Assembly: GCA_023362775.1 (NCBI GenBank)
Contig: JALMGJ010000012.1
Span: forward strand, 22,154,001-22,218,000
Reading direction: 5' to 3'
Source of the DNA: Charina bottae
Taxonomy: Eukaryota; Chordata; Lepidosauria; Squamata; Charinaidae
DNA: 64,000 nucleotides
This document shows positions 42,190 through 55,465 of this stretch, piece after piece. Each line of letters begins with the position of its first letter. Position 1 is the first letter of the stretch. The position numbers and the translations under genes were made by a program. A model generated the notes under the pieces. It worked only from the letters and a program-made list of their open reading frames with translations, was not told where the DNA came from and searched no databases.

Positions 42190-43985
42190 AACAATTAAAG
42201 CAACAGCCAAAACAGCCAAAGACAAATCTTATCACCCTAGCTAATGCTTCCTAACCCATCAAGAATTACAAATATAATCACTGGGCTATCATGAGCCCCA
42301 TCTCATCGCAGTGCTCGTTGCATTGGAAAGATCTATACTTCTTTGCTTGATAGAAAGGATGGCTTTTCATCTATGCTACAATTAAGCGATAACAAAAACA
42401 ACAAATCCTGAGGCTTTTGGAATAAAATTAAAGATTTTGAAATGTGGCCTTGAAACATGAAGTATCTCTCTTTAGTTCAGACTGAAAATCCATCAGGAAA
42501 AGCATCCTGCTCCATTTTTTTCTGGAAAACCTATAAGCAAGCAACGTTTCTCCCCAGTGCCTGGTTCTCACAGGCATCTCTTCTTGAATATGAGGTACAC
42601 TTCTGTGGCCTGAATAGCACAAATCAACTCTGCAAAATTATGTCCCGTTCTACTTTAAATGCCCTAACGGCCTTAGGATGCCAAAATCTTAGAGGACTCC
42701 TCTCAATTTCTGATTCACAGCTTAATCCTCAAAAAAGCTTCTGTTATTGCTTCTGCTTCTTTCTTCTGAAATGCAAATGCCAGCAAACTGCTCCCATGAA
42801 TCATGAAATATTGGCAAACAATTAAAAATTGTTTTAGATAAATTTGCCAGGTAACTCAAACAGAGAGTATCGGTTGTGATTTTTCGCTCAGTTTAAGATT
42901 TTTATTTTCTTTTAAATTAAAGCTGGGAAGATTTAAAAAAAAAAGGTATAAAAGTATGGTAAAGTATCTGGCCTTTAAGCCTTCAATTAATTGAACAAAG
43001 ATTTTAAAATTGTTCATTTGGTTTCATTAGGAAATGTATAATAGAATAATAAAGTAAAACAAATGATATAAAGCAGACCCACTAATTAGCTCTACATGAT
43101 TGATACGGCTTTGGTCTAGGCATTTGATCTTGAACAAAATGCAGTTCCTTGTTAAGAGGATTTTTAATTGATGTGCAAAGAGGTATTAGATGATGTTGGA
43201 AAATAATTACTCAAAAGCTATTCATGCATTTGGCTGAACATAACAAATGAAGTTTGGGCACGGGATTTGGCGGAGTGGACACGTACTAATTAATAACAAG
43301 AAGAACAAGCATCTTCCAGTAGTTTTTAACCCAGTCTTTGCTAGGAGATTGCCTAGCAATTATACACCATAATGAGGTTGTCATCTACACAAAATCAACA
43401 TCACTTAGATGTCAGGCAAGATCGCTAAAGCTGGAGCCCATATAAGTTGCTCTCGTCTTTTTACAGATGGCTATATGGTATTAATCAACAAGAACGGGGG
43501 GAAAACGTTGCTGGTTCTCCAGCTGCTGTTAAAGTATGGGAATAACAGGGTAGCGGTGTTATTCCACCTAATTTCAGATTGTAAAAATGATCATATTGTG
43601 ATGGCAGAAGAGTTTAAAGATCCCTTAGGTAAAAATCTTTACTCCAAAGCAATTGAAAGAAAGCCATTATTATCACAACCTGTTATCTGAAATACTTAAT
43701 TATCCTAATCCATGGTGCCCTCCATTTACTTCCTGCTCATGGATACTGACATCCTTTGATGCAAAATGCAGATGCTCTTTTAGAACCCATCCTCTTTTTT
43801 TGTGGGGGGGGGTCTTAACTGAATGCTAATGTGAATGTTTCAGATAAAAATACTTTAAAAATAACAGAATAATATTCCCCTAATACAGCTGAGAGGATAT
43901 AGTGCAAAGGCAGGTAATCTTTTTGGGTGCCTGGATCATGGTCACACTCACAAAATGGCTGCCATGGGGTTTGCCTATTCCTACT
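42190..43985. other. Unassigned stretch
   Basis: No conserved frame, RNA gene or recognised repeat. Confidence 0.4.
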
Positions 43986-43989
43986 GTTA

Positions 43990-44290
43990 CAGTGAATGTG
44001 GCCAGTGTAAGGGTATGTGAGAATGACCTTGGGAGACCGGTGGTGGGGGAGAGGGAAGAGATGCTGCCTAGGGAACGATCAGATAAGGGGCAGGGGAGCC
44101 TGCGGCTGCATAACGGGTAGAGAAAGAAACCCAGAAAGGGACCTCTATAGCTTATCAGGCTATAAAATGAGATGACAGGAGTTTTGTACTTTCAGACTTG
44201 CAAGATTCTGTTAATGTAGCCTTACAAGAAAGTATAATTACCTCATCTGGTCATGTTTCCTGTCTGGTCTACCTAGGAAGGCTGACACCA
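43990..44290 (+). repeat. LTR-like repeat, copy 1
   Basis: Shares GATCAGATAAGGGGC, ACTTTCAGACTTGCAAG and TGTCTGGTCTACCT with 49690-49992 and, partly, 55005-55225. The end CTGTCTGGTCTACCTAGG...GGCTGACA is like the end of an endogenous retroviral LTR. Exact boundaries are not clear. Confidence 0.45.
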
Positions 44291-44588
44291 ATTACAAAAG
44301 ATTTATTTTGCCAGGAGGGAATTTAGGGAGGTTGCTCCCTACTACCCTTTTTAACACCCCCTTCCCCAGACGTTCTCTATCACATTAGCACATTTTTGTC
44401 TGGGCTCAAATTCTTCTCAACTCTTAAAACTATTGGCTTACCTTGGACCATCTCTCAGTCCAACTAAGAAAAAATGAATAGATGTCCTTTACTGGATCAA
44501 AGCAAGTGAGCATAGTCATCTTGTAAGTAATAGGACCCTTACTAACATCTCCCCAGCTGCTTCATTTGCCTGCCCCCAAGGACCACTT

Positions 44589-44925
44589 GGGGCCATGGTG
44601 GCTCAGCGGGTAAGACGCCAGGCTTGTCGATTGGAAGATCGCAAGTTCGGAGGTTCGAATCCCTAGCCCCGTGTGTAGTGAGCTCCCGCACTCGCCCCAG
44701 CTCTTGCCAACCTAGAAATTCGAAAGCATGCAAATGCAAGTAGATTAAGAGGTACCACTTTGGTGGGTAGGTAACAGCGTTCCACGTGCGTCATGCCAGC
44801 CACATGACCATGGAAGCGTCTTCGGACAATGCTGGCTCTTCGGCTAACAAACGGAGATGAGCACCGGCCCCTAGAGTTGGACACGACTGCAGAAATGTGC
44901 GGGGGGAACCTTTACCTTTACCTTT
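44589..44925 (+). mobile_element. tRNA-derived SINE (GGTTCGA family) copy 2, with target duplication
   Basis: Head GGGGCCATGGTGGCTCAGCG (box A-like) and GAGGTTCGAATCCCTAG (box B-like), body with GGCTCTTCGGCTAACAAACG and GGAGATGAGCACCGGCC, 3' end AGAGTTGGACACGACTGC like BovB, then CCTTTACCTTTA repeats. Flanked by AAGGACCACTT at 44578-44588 and 44926-44936. Best-preserved of three copies. Confidence 0.87.
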
Positions 44926-44939
44926 AAGGACCACTTACT

Positions 44940-45438
44940 GTACATAAAGAGGAAGGGCAAAGGCATCTCCAGCAACATGATCACTCATCCTTTCCTGCCA
45001 AGGCCACTAGAGGATCACAAATCCTAACACCATTAGCAAAAAAATCAATGCTATTTCTCATATCAGTTCATGCTCACTGGGCCCACCTTTGGCAGAAATT
45101 GACATGGGCCTGGTTACTTTCTCAGGGGTGTTCTCAGTGGGAAGGGATGATCAGATGTGGAATTGGAGTTCCCTCTTTCACTATTATCTACATCTTCTCT
45201 TGCATCCAGAATGAAAGGGACAGGGCCTAAGTCAGGGGCAGCAACCGGGGCATAAATGGAGGTTAAATAAATCCAATTACAGAATATCTTCCCCAGAGAA
45301 GAAGACAGCTGCCTTTTGACACAGCAAAGGCCTCATTTGCCCTCTGAACTCAGGATGGGCAACTTGTGGTCTTTCAGATGTCACTGAAGAACTCACAGCA
45401 TCCTCACCATGTGCTATTTTTCCTAAGGCTGGGTTTCC
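44940..45438. other. Unassigned stretch
   Basis: No conserved frame, RNA gene or recognised repeat. Confidence 0.4.
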
Positions 45439-45439
45439 T

Positions 45440-45506
45440 TGCTGGCTAGGGAATTCTGGGAGTTGAAGTCCACACGTCTTCAAGTTGCCAAGGTTGAGCA
45501 ACACTG
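45440..45506. mobile_element. hAT-type palindromic MITE, half copy
   Basis: TGCTGGCTAGGGAATTCTGG to CAAGGTTGAGCAACACTG: right half of the 35920-36054 family. Confidence 0.78.
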
Positions 45507-45514
45507 ATCTAGAG

Positions 45515-47764
45515 TGTTATTGTTGCTCATTCCTGCCTTAGCTTTGCTGGGTTTACTTTCTGTTCTATGTTGCTTTGTGATTTTGGGTGCTTCTAGATGC
45601 AAATGTCCTTGTCCTGCACATCCAAAGAAGTTGTGTCACTGTTCCCTCCATACTGAGTTTTCTATGAAAAGGAGGTCTGTGAATGGAAAGAGTCTTCTGG
45701 TTGAGGCAGAACAATTGCACATATAAGCCCTGTCTGGAAGTACCTCTAATCTGATTATTTTACTGTGGTAAATTCATCATTTTGGCCTATGATTCTATTC
45801 TATTTTATTTTTTTAATTGCCTATAAAGAACACCCATAAATAAATACACTGTGGTCCAGTTCTCAGTTGCTGGGAAATCCCATGCTGAATGCAAACAGAT
45901 CCATCTGTTACAGTATTACAACACCAAACAAATTTATAGAATTGATTGTCACAAGATGATACTGTAGGATAAGGGACACAAACTTTAAACATGGGATTAG
46001 CTCCGCGGATGAAGGGTTTATCGAGAGTATCTTAGAAGATCTATCAAGAGTATATATTTAAAGGGAATCTCTATCTGAGAAAGTCAACATTGGATCTGAC
46101 ATTCTGGAGTCTAATTGTAGTGGACATTTGGCTTGATACAGTGAGCGGGGTCTTACATGCAGAGCCAGACTTGAGCCTCCAATAAAATTAGCTCAGAATA
46201 AAATGCAAAAAAGTTGGAGGGTATTTCAGCAAAGCAGCTTGTAGGTTCAGACTCCTGGTCATAGAACTCAATCCTTTATCTTTACTTCCATCCGTCTCTT
46301 GCTAGGAAATTGCATCCTCCATTCCAAAGAATGCGCCACCAAAGATATGTAATATTTGGCTTGATTTATCCCAACAGATGTGTCTGGAAAGACTTGCTTA
46401 AGATATTGCTTTTGGTGTTTAATCTTCTGCAATTCCGTTACATTATTTTTAAATAAGTATTTGTTTTTTAAAAAAATAATATGACCTGAGGTTGTAATAT
46501 TTGTGGGAATCATGCCATGTACTTGCAGCAAATAAGGAAATGCCATGGGGCTTTGTTCCAAGATTACACTGATACGATAAGAAAAAAGATTAAATGAAAA
46601 GCTTGGAGATCTAATGGTTTGTCAAACACATTTTGAGTGAATAGGGGAACATAAAAACCTCTTCTGGTTTCTTTGGAAACTGATTGGTTTTTTGGGTATA
46701 TTGGGAGAGGAACCTTGGCCTTTACATAGGAACTTTCTCTAATTCACTCTTGTACAAGTGTAATGGAATAATGGTGAAGAGTTCTCTACAGGAGGAAAAG
46801 TTTATACATTCTAGCTTTCTAATTGCATCCACTTCTCCCCCAAAACTAGTAGAAGCTAAGATCTGAAGGACATCAACTCGAAGATAATCAGTTATCTGAT
46901 GGCCAGAAAAAAGGAGTTGGCAATGTTTTAGGCCCAAGCACTATAGTCCTCTGTTTTCCTTTACTTTTTCCTATGGAAACTCAGCAACCTGCAAGCAAGT
47001 TGGTTGTTGCTGCAATTCTTTTAGCATCTCTCGCCTTTCCAATGCACCTTCCCAGGATTGCTCAGATGTAGAGGAACTAAATTCCAAAAAAAGGTGTGGG
47101 GGTTTTCTTTAGGATTATAATTAAAATTGGGTTAGGGTCAGAAAAAAAATTCACAAATACATATCTGAGATGCTATGCTTTTGAAATGTATAGATGAGCT
47201 ATATGTACATACAGTTCAACTTCAGATATTTTAACTGATCTGTTTGGCTTTTGAGCTTTGAACATGTTATCTCCCCTTAAAGACCATAATAAAGGTCTGA
47301 AGTTGAGGTTGATCTGTGCATTTTCCCCTCTTTTTCAGGGTCCCCCAAGATGGCAAAGAGGCCTGTGTTCCTTGGTGCATGGACAGAAGTACATGTCAAT
47401 ATACCATTCAAAATAAATTCATCTTCAATGTTGAGAAAGGGATGATGGTGATACCAATATATGAGGGTGTCAACCTCTGTCTAACTATGCAATCCTTTTT
47501 CAGGACCTCTTGGAATTATTAGATTGGTAACAGCCAGACACCAACTTGATAGCACATCATCATCATCATCAACAGCTAGAAGCAGTATATTCATAGATTT
47601 AACAAACATACATTTATATTCTGCCTTCCCCACCCATCCACTTGTCCTCTTGTGAACTCACCCAAGTTTTGATGGTCACCCCATTTCTGAGTGTGCCAGA
47701 CAACACTGAATGTGACTGTTGGTGCAGAGAGAGAGGGGGAGAGATTGCAGAACCCTATGGGAGG
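45515..47764. other. Unassigned stretch
   Basis: No conserved frame, RNA gene or recognised repeat. Confidence 0.4.
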
Positions 47765-47772
47765 TGCTAAGG

Positions 47773-48054
47773 CAGAGCTTTCCAAACTGTGTGTCGGGAT
47801 GTGTCGGCTGCAGTGTCTGGGTGTGTCGCGGCTGCTGCTGCCTCCGAGCCCTGCCAGGATTCTGTGCAGGTCCTAGTGCCTGCCTTGTGCCTTGCTGCCT
47901 CCAAACCTGCTGTGATTCTGTGCAGGTCCTAGTGCCTGCCTTGTGCCCTGCTGTAAGAGTGTGTTGCAAAATGATGCCCTGCTGTAAGAGTGTGTCGCGA
48001 AATGATGCATGTCTAAAAAGTGTGTCGCCAACATGAAAAGTTTGGAAAGCTCTG
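47773..48054. mobile_element. hAT-type nonautonomous element, second copy
   Basis: Same ends and interior as 37090-37382. Exact 8-bp duplication TGCTAAGG at 47765-47772 and 48055-48062. Confidence 0.88.
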
Positions 48055-48062
48055 TGCTAAGG

Positions 48063-48505
48063 ATTGAACTCAACTTTCCAACTCTCAAATCCTAGGACTC
48101 AAAACTTGTTTTCTAGCTTTCTTACCTTAATAGCTTCTATAAACCAATGTTGTTTCATGTTTCACATTTAAAAATACCAGAGTAAAATTTGAATAATGTG
48201 GAGTCCTTGGTGCTCCCTGAGCTTGGTTGTTTGAATAATCTGAATAATCTCTGACAGAATTTGATGGCCCTTGGGTCATTTTAGGACACCAGGTATAACA
48301 ATTTTGCTTCAAAGTCTATATCATACTCAAAGTAGAATTGGATTCTTATTTAATAAAAATAGCACTGACAAAGGGTAAGATGAACCACCAGTAGGTTTAA
48401 GGGAATGTCATGGTATTAAACCAATAATCAGTGTCAAGCATATCAAACCAATAATCAAGCAATCTCCTGATCAGCAGGTTCCTAGGAGGGTTAAAAAACA
48501 GAGCA
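48063..48505. other. Unassigned stretch with a short family B Penelope-like end
   Basis: 48197-48236 (GTGGAGTCCTTGGTGCTCCC) matches the end of the family B arm. The rest is not recognised. Confidence 0.4.
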
Positions 48506-48512
48506 CTTATAT

Positions 48513-48543
<31 letters not shown>

Positions 48544-48595
48544 TTTTTCGTATTTATACCCCGCCTATCCCCTCCCTATCGGAGGATCTCACTTA
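48506..48595 (-). mobile_element. 3' end of the long chimeric SINE family
   Basis: ATTT array, then TATTTATACCCCGCCTATCC and CCCTATCGGAGGATCTCACT: the reverse of the 3' end at 20590-20660. Confidence 0.6.
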
Positions 48596-48839
48596 GAAGT
48601 AACGATGTTCCATGGCCATGTAATGCTGTCTAGTGTGTGCGTGTGCATGGGAAGCAATATCATCTCCTGAAAATGTGTATGATTGACCTGACCTCTGGAA
48701 ACATGCACACAGGAACGTCAGCATTTTCTGGCACCTCTCATTTGTGTGTAAGTATTTGTGAAATTGGCAAATGAGGGAATGTAGAGTCTTAACAGTTGCT
48801 GAGAGATATGGGGGTCCTTTTCTGAAAGGGGAGAGGGAA

Positions 48840-48853
48840 AAGAAAGAAAGAAA

Positions 48854-48926
<73 letters not shown>

Positions 48927-48928
48927 AA
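48840..48928. repeat. (GAAA)n microsatellite
   Basis: About 20 GAAA units with one short GAA interruption. Confidence 0.95.
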
Positions 48929-48929
48929 A

Positions 48930-49685
48930 TAAATTAAAATGACAACTGATAAATCTTGTTGCGTTGCTTCCTAAATGTATTTGTACTAATTTGCACACAT
49001 ACCCATTTGCCACCTTCTCCTTTGTTTTATAAAACTGTTAATTAATAGTGTTTCTTCTTCTTTTAGTTTATCTGAAGCATGTTTTCTTGATTATATTAAT
49101 AGCAAGTGATAATAGTGTAGATAGTATAGGTACTTTTTTTTGATATATTAGCTTGCCAATCACTATGGAAACTAGAAAATATTTACCGAGCTGAAACACT
49201 GATTAATACCTGCTGATTATTTTGACATTATAATGCTCCGATTTAAATGTAAAGAATTTCACCATGCAGCAAATTTTTCATCAAATTTTCATCAAATGCT
49301 AAAGTGGGGGGTTGAGACAGACATTTTATTAGAATGGGTCGCACGGGAGAAAAAAAAAAGGGGGGGTCCAAAAGAAAAATCCTACAAACATCATGGCATA
49401 TATTCCTACCAATACACGTTGTAGATTTACATTTAATGTACCATTTAGAATATTATAAGCTTTTACTTATATAATTATGAAACAGTATATTGCTATGTGG
49501 ACACTGTAAGACAGGTATAATGGTAACGTTAAACCAAGCTGATACCGAACTATTGATCTAAATGGATGAATCCCCCAGTGGCCTTCTTAAAATTCTCTCC
49601 CTTCCCTTGGTAAATATATTCATTGTTGTTGTCTTTGCATATTGTCTCTTGCCCATGAGTAGACCTCCTGTTGGGAAAAGGTTCT
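48930..49685. other. Unassigned stretch
   Basis: No conserved frame, RNA gene or recognised repeat. Confidence 0.4.
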
Positions 49686-49689
49686 ATAT

Positions 49690-49992
49690 CTGTTATAAGA
49701 CTTCCTATAAAGGATCTGTAGAGGGCCTAGGGAATGGCCTTGAAGGACAGGAGGAAGGGCCTCTACCAAGACAACGGTCAGATAAGAGGGGCTTGAGCCC
49801 AGGCTAAGAAATTAGTTTGAGTAAATGTCTCAGGCAGTCCCCGCCCTAGTTCACATGAAGATAAAGTGAGGGAGGGGGAAGCACATTCAGACTTTCAAGT
49901 TCTTGTTACTATAACTGTTAAAATAAAAGTAATCCTGAGCTACATGGCATTGGTTTCTTAGTCTGGTCTACCTTGCTGGGCTGACATGATCT
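49690..49992 (+). repeat. LTR-like repeat, copy 2
   Basis: CAACGGTCAGATAAGAGG, GCACATTCAGACTTTCAAG, then AAAATAAAAGTAATCCTGAG (a possible polyadenylation signal) and TTAGTCTGGTCTACCTTGC...GGCTGACA. The best copy of the family at 43990 and 55005. Solo LTR is the likeliest nature. Confidence 0.5.
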
Positions 49993-49994
49993 TA

Positions 49995-52960
49995 GAGCCT
50001 ACTCATATCCTTTTGTACTTGGAGATAATTCTACCATTTCTAATGACCTCCATGATTACTCAGGAGATTCTAATTAGCCAGGAGATTCCCCGGTGACCTG
50101 ATTTGTCTCTCTGCCTCATCTTAGTCTCTTGCTCAGACCTCCCCACCATCACCACCATGTCTTTTTGTGAGTGGTAAGGAGATCAGTATGGTCACTCTGG
50201 CTTTGCATTGCCACATATGTTCAGATAAACATTTGAGTTTTGGTGTATAAGCAGAAAGGCCTTAGCTACTGTTTTTAGAAGGCTTCTGGTTTAGACTAGA
50301 ATCTGGAGAAATCAGAGAATGGTGTTTTAGAATGTAATAAGTTAATAATAATAATAACCCCCAATAATTTGATTGCTATTGCATTCTAAAGTCCATTAAG
50401 AATTTTTTTCAGCTGTTTTGGAGATGGATAAAAAAAAAACTACTGACCTGTTCAAGACTGTAGTGAGAAAATACTTTTTTTCCCCCAAATTTTGGATGAC
50501 ATGCAGATGAGGCTTAGCTTACTCTACCTTACCAGATGTCCAGGAGTTTTTGGTTTTTTTTAATGCATAGCCAGCCACACAAGATTGTCTCTGCAGGATT
50601 ATGGCATGCAGCATTATAACAATACTATGGTATTCTGGAAAATATGGCAGGTATGAGGTTCTCTGCACAGCCCTGCTAGTGGAAACGTTCTAAAATACCC
50701 TGGGTGTGATGTTCCCTGAGGTGAAAAATGAGGAAGCAAGTGGCTTTTTCCAAATTCCCATTATTTCCACTGGTTGAACACCCAAAATATTTCATGTTCT
50801 GTTCCATGTGGAATGCAGGAGACACAAAGCACAACACATTTGCCCAATTTAACAAGTCAGCTTGGAACATTTGGACAATACATAGCTGCTTGGACTTTTG
50901 GCTAAGATCAAGTGTAGTAGACAGAACATTTTAAGATGAGCTGCTTTGTACTAAGTTTGAAGCAGAACACATTTTCCATTTCATGCACATCTGTAGCAGA
51001 AACCTCCTTGAAAATGTCAGCTGGGTTCACATATCAGGTTCAACCATATATTGAGTAAGCCCTAATTAGCTGGCTTCACATCATATACCAAGCCATAAAA
51101 CATAGTTTGCGAATCACAGCAGCTGAGTTCATTCCATAGACTAATCCAAAATCAAACTACATTATAGCTTAGCCTAGAGTGTGATCTCAGCCTGCATTTG
51201 CAAGGGGGTTGCTAACTTGTCAACATGTATTATCTTCTTCCCTAAAAAATCAGAAGCAAATTGGGATCCATAGAGGGAACTGTTTTGAGAAATTGTGGAG
51301 TGGGTTGTATATTTCAACCCAACTTTAATTTAAATACCTTAATCTATGACAGTACACCAAGTCATGGATTAGGTACATCAAAGATTGTAATGTAAGATAG
51401 ACCTGTTCCTCAAATTCTAGTGCAGGAAAGCAAATAATTATTTTCCTATCCAAGTTTCTGTTTGCCATATGAATTCCATTACCAGATGGATTTTGTACAG
51501 TGTTTCAGCCTAGGTGATTCAGTGGGATAAAAGAGCCGAAGTTCATCTTCTTCATTTCTTATTTCAATAACCAGATTATTGATATACTAATCTGTTGCGA
51601 CAGTCTGCAATTTGGTTGCCAAGCAAGGAACGTTCGGATCAAGCTGAGACTAATATATAGCACTTCAGGTGGTTCTGTAGCAAGCACAGCATTATCTTGA
51701 GTTGTGTTACCTTTTCACAGGAAAGGCTGCAGAAAAGAGGTGAGGGGAGAGATCTCTTGACAGGTAGTTGCAGGCTGCACACTACAGCCATGCATACCAC
51801 TGTGGAAAGGCAGTCCAAGAATCCCTATTAAGGAGAAATCAATAGCTACCCATCCTTCCAGCCTGAACTAGACGCAGTGTGACAAGGGCACCACATTTTT
51901 CCTAATCAAGCAGATTCTGCAGAAGGCAAACATCTAGCTGAGCTTGCTTTATCCAGCTTCACTGTATTCGCTACTTAATGGAGCAGGTCATAGTTATAAC
52001 ACCCCGAAGAAATCAACCCGTCTCATCTTGAAGAGCACAGAAGAAACACTGGAAATCAAACAATTCAGTATTAAATCACTTCTGCAGGTCACCCGCAATC
52101 CGTGGAGGAAGGACTCAGTGCAACAATTTAAAAAGTGTTAACTTTCACTTACATTTCAGAACTCAGTCATAGGCAGTCACACATACAGTACACAGGCAGA
52201 AAGGCCAAAAGCAATTTTGGGCTTGTCTAAAAACCACCCAGCATAATTTTCAGTTACTTTGTTTAGTAGGAGAAATGGAATCTTTTAGATGAAATCTGTA
52301 ATAAGTTCATCCTACTCTTTCCATAAAGGAATTCAGAGTGGTGGTTCTAGTTCCAATCCCGTTTTATCTTTACAACTTAATAATAAAAGTTTGGGGGATG
52401 GAGTCTCAAGTTATTAAAACGTTAAAAATATAAAACAATAAAACATATTTGTTAAGAATGAAATATAATCAATAAGCAGCATAGGAAAGATTTTAAGCAA
52501 ATACAACCCAATATGGTTATAGAATAATAATTCTATAACTAAAAATTATAGAAATACTTGGTCTTGAAAAAAATCAAATGGGTGCCAGGTGGGCCTCCAG
52601 AGAGAGAGGGTTCCATTAGTATACTGCCACGAAAGGGGCACCAAAGGTAACTGATGGACAATCCTTTGGCTACTCTGTTCCCAATTTTTTCACTGCGTAC
52701 AATTTTCTGAACCTTGCTGCAATGGTAAAGCTCAGCTACGTTGATGATGCAAGCTATACATCAGTTCTGCTTGCATAACATTTCAAAGAAGTAATATAAA
52801 TAAACCAAACAAACATAAATACAAAGAAGATCAGTAAATGCCAGGGCTGTCCACAAATAATTAATTTGTAATTTAGAAAGGAAAACACTTTGAAGATGAG
52901 ATAGTTGCTGCTTTAGAAATCCCAGGAACATGAGTGGCATGGTGGAAAGTGAAACACACT
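49995..52960. other. Unassigned stretch
   Basis: No conserved frame, RNA gene or recognised repeat. Confidence 0.4.
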
Positions 52961-52963
52961 TTA

Positions 52964-53297
52964 AAGGTAAAGGTTCCCCCTGCACATTTGTGCAGTCGTG
53001 TCCGACTCTAGGGGCTGGTGCTCATCTCCGTTTGTTAGCCGAAGAGCCAGCGTTGTCCGAAGACGCTTCCATGGTCATGTGGCCGGCATGATGAGCATGG
53101 AACACTGTTACCTACCCACCAAAGTGCTACCTATTCATCTATTTGCATTTGCATGCTTTCAAATTGCTAGGTTGGCAAGAGCTGGGGCGAGTGTGGGAGC
53201 TCACTCCGTCATGCGGGGCTAGGGATTCAAACCTCCGAACTTGCGATCTTCCGATCGACAAGCCTGGCGTCTTACCCGCTGAGCCACCACACCCCTG
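52964..53297 (-). mobile_element. tRNA-derived SINE (GGTTCGA family) copy 3
   Basis: Reverse orientation of 44589-44925: AAAGGTAAAGGTTCCCCC, GTCGTGTCCGACTCTAGG, TCATCTCCGTTTGTTAGCC and head TTACCCGCTGAGCCACCAC. Confidence 0.85.
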
Positions 53298-53299
53298 AA

Positions 53300-54057
53300 A
53301 TGCACTTTAGCGCTCTCCAAATTGATATTCTTCAAGTGCCTTGGACTTAAACTCCCATGATGACAAACATGTATGGGATTTAGCTGGATAAGACTGATTA
53401 TTAGGTCTGAGTGAGAGAACTACTCAGATCCCAGACTATTCAAAAGAAAAACATTCCAACCCCCTTAAAGCTTCCTTAAGAGTAAGGTGACTCTTGGGGT
53501 GATTTTCAAGATTCACAGAAATATGATCTAAGACATCCCAAGTTTCCTTCAGATGATTTGGATATCAACAGTTTTAGGACTCAAAACTCAAAGCAAATAC
53601 CTTGATCTGAGCTCAAAAAAAGAAGAAGCCAATTATAACTTTCTGAAGGTATTTAACTTGCAGATACAAGGTGTTAGGGGACAAAGACAGGCATGTCTGC
53701 ACTAACCCAAGTTCACAGGTGCAAAGGAATCTCTTGAAACCTTTGTATTAGCATGTGTATATATTAATGAAATATTAGGGATTGTAACAATAGAATGATG
53801 CACAATGGTCTCTCCTCAGGCTTTGTAGTTTGATAGCTAGATGTGTTTCCTCAATGATAGTCTATAGCTTCAGGCTTTGCCACATTCACTTGCAATTAAA
53901 ATAGAGTTTGGATATAGACAACATCCTCTATGGGGTCAGAGGAAGAGCCCTTTGAATGTGTGATTTGTGTGCACATGTGAGTAAGCTTTGTTCTGATCTG
54001 TAAATTGTCCACCAAGACATGGTGCATGTTATTTCTTGAGTTAAATGATTTTATCAA
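53300..54057. other. Unassigned stretch
   Basis: No conserved frame, RNA gene or recognised repeat. Confidence 0.4.
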
Positions 54058-54180
54058 GGAATCATAGAATGATAAGGTTAGAAGAGACTTTGGAGGTCTT
54101 CTAGTCCAATTCCCTGTCCAGGGCAGGAAACACAGCCAATGCCTTCTCTGCAATGCCAGAATGTCTCTGACAAATGCTCT
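54058..54180 (-). mobile_element. CR1 LINE 3' end
   Basis: GGAATCATAGAATGATAAGG, GGAGGTCTTCTAGTCC and CCCTGTCCAGGGCAGG on the plus strand are the reverse of the CR1 terminus (compare 26658-26834), with only one ATTCTATG unit. Confidence 0.82.
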
Positions 54181-54184
54181 TCCC

Positions 54185-55000
54185 TTATAAAAGAGGCTTC
54201 TGTTTATCTATCTTAGTTTCAGGATGCTTGAGAATTTCTTTCAAGTTCCTCTTAGTGGTGTTTTTGAGGTTATTTTAGTGCTGGAGGTAGTGTAGGATGA
54301 TACTGCTGGCACTGTTCCCATCACCCTCCTGGTTGCCCACATTTCCCCACCTGAAAAAGCCCAATGAGAATGTTTGTAATTTTTTTAAATGGGCTTTAAC
54401 ATCACTGTGACTCAGCATTCCTAGACTTCTGAAATCTACATTTATAGAACCATTTCTAAACAGTAGTTGGGAAGACTTTATATCTCCCATCCAAAGAAAA
54501 TGTTAAGCAACTTCATTTTTCTTTTGTCATTTTGACAACCACTAATCAACTTTTTACTCTGCCTCCTTAAAAGTATGTTTCTCCTCAGGTCACAAAAGCA
54601 CATTATAAAACAATACACAAAAGACATTTATTATAAAGAGCCCATGAAATTTAGATAACTGCTGAGCAGCTTCTTGAAATGTGGACAGTGCATCACAGTG
54701 GAGATATATTTATTTTTAACTTTCAAAAATTATTGAGTTACAAGCCGTAGGGTTATTATCTTCATTCCTTGAAAATCCATAAATATAAAATATGCTATTT
54801 AATAAAATTAATTTAGCCTTTTATTGCAAACATTTCCTTGGCATGTAATGGATTTGTTTTCTCCTTATGGCAACAGTGCATAAAAGGTAACCATTTTAAT
54901 ATTTTCTTCATATGTGCTGCACTTACTTCCTATGAAAATGCATACTGGTCTATATTTAATTTGGTTAAATAGATCAGCAAAGGTAGTTCTTAGTTGGAGG
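54185..55000. other. AT-rich unassigned stretch
   Basis: No conserved frame, RNA gene or recognised repeat. Confidence 0.4.
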
Positions 55001-55004
55001 GGGT

Positions 55005-55225
55005 AATACCATATAGCAAGTAAGCGTAATGGGCTGTGAGAATAAGCTTGAGGAACAGGAAGAAGAGCCGCAAGCAAGGCGATGGTCAGATAAGAGAAAG
55101 CTGAGTCCAAAGCAGGAATGTAATTTGAAAAAACATCTCAAGTTTGACCCTCTCTAGTTCTCTTGAATGTAAAGGCAGGGAGGGGAGAGGCACATTCAGA
55201 CATGATAATGTCTGACAGAACATTT
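55005..55225 (+). repeat. LTR-like repeat, copy 3 (partial)
   Basis: GGCGATGGTCAGATAAGAG, CTCTAGTTCTCTTGAATG and GAGGCACATTCAGACATG match the 49690 copy; the 3' end is missing. Confidence 0.42.
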
Positions 55226-55465
55226 CCTCACACTCTATCCTTTATAAATACATGTAACGTTTTCAAACAACTTCAGAACCACTCCATAGGCAAATGTGCT
55301 GCAGCAAGAAAAGGGGTTCAAATCTTCTTGCCCCTTACTTGGATTTCACTCATTGTCATCATGCAGCTCTGGAAGAGAGAAAGTTGCCTTCAATAGTCTA
55401 TGAAGGTTCTCAGTCATCCAGGTGGAATTGTCTGTAGCTTGAATCATGTCAACTGGATTTCTATT

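Noticed and set aside
44589..44670. tRNA gene
   Set aside because: Boxes A and B are present but the sequence is the head of a SINE with body, BovB-like tail and target duplication; same for 20136, 17486 and 53297.
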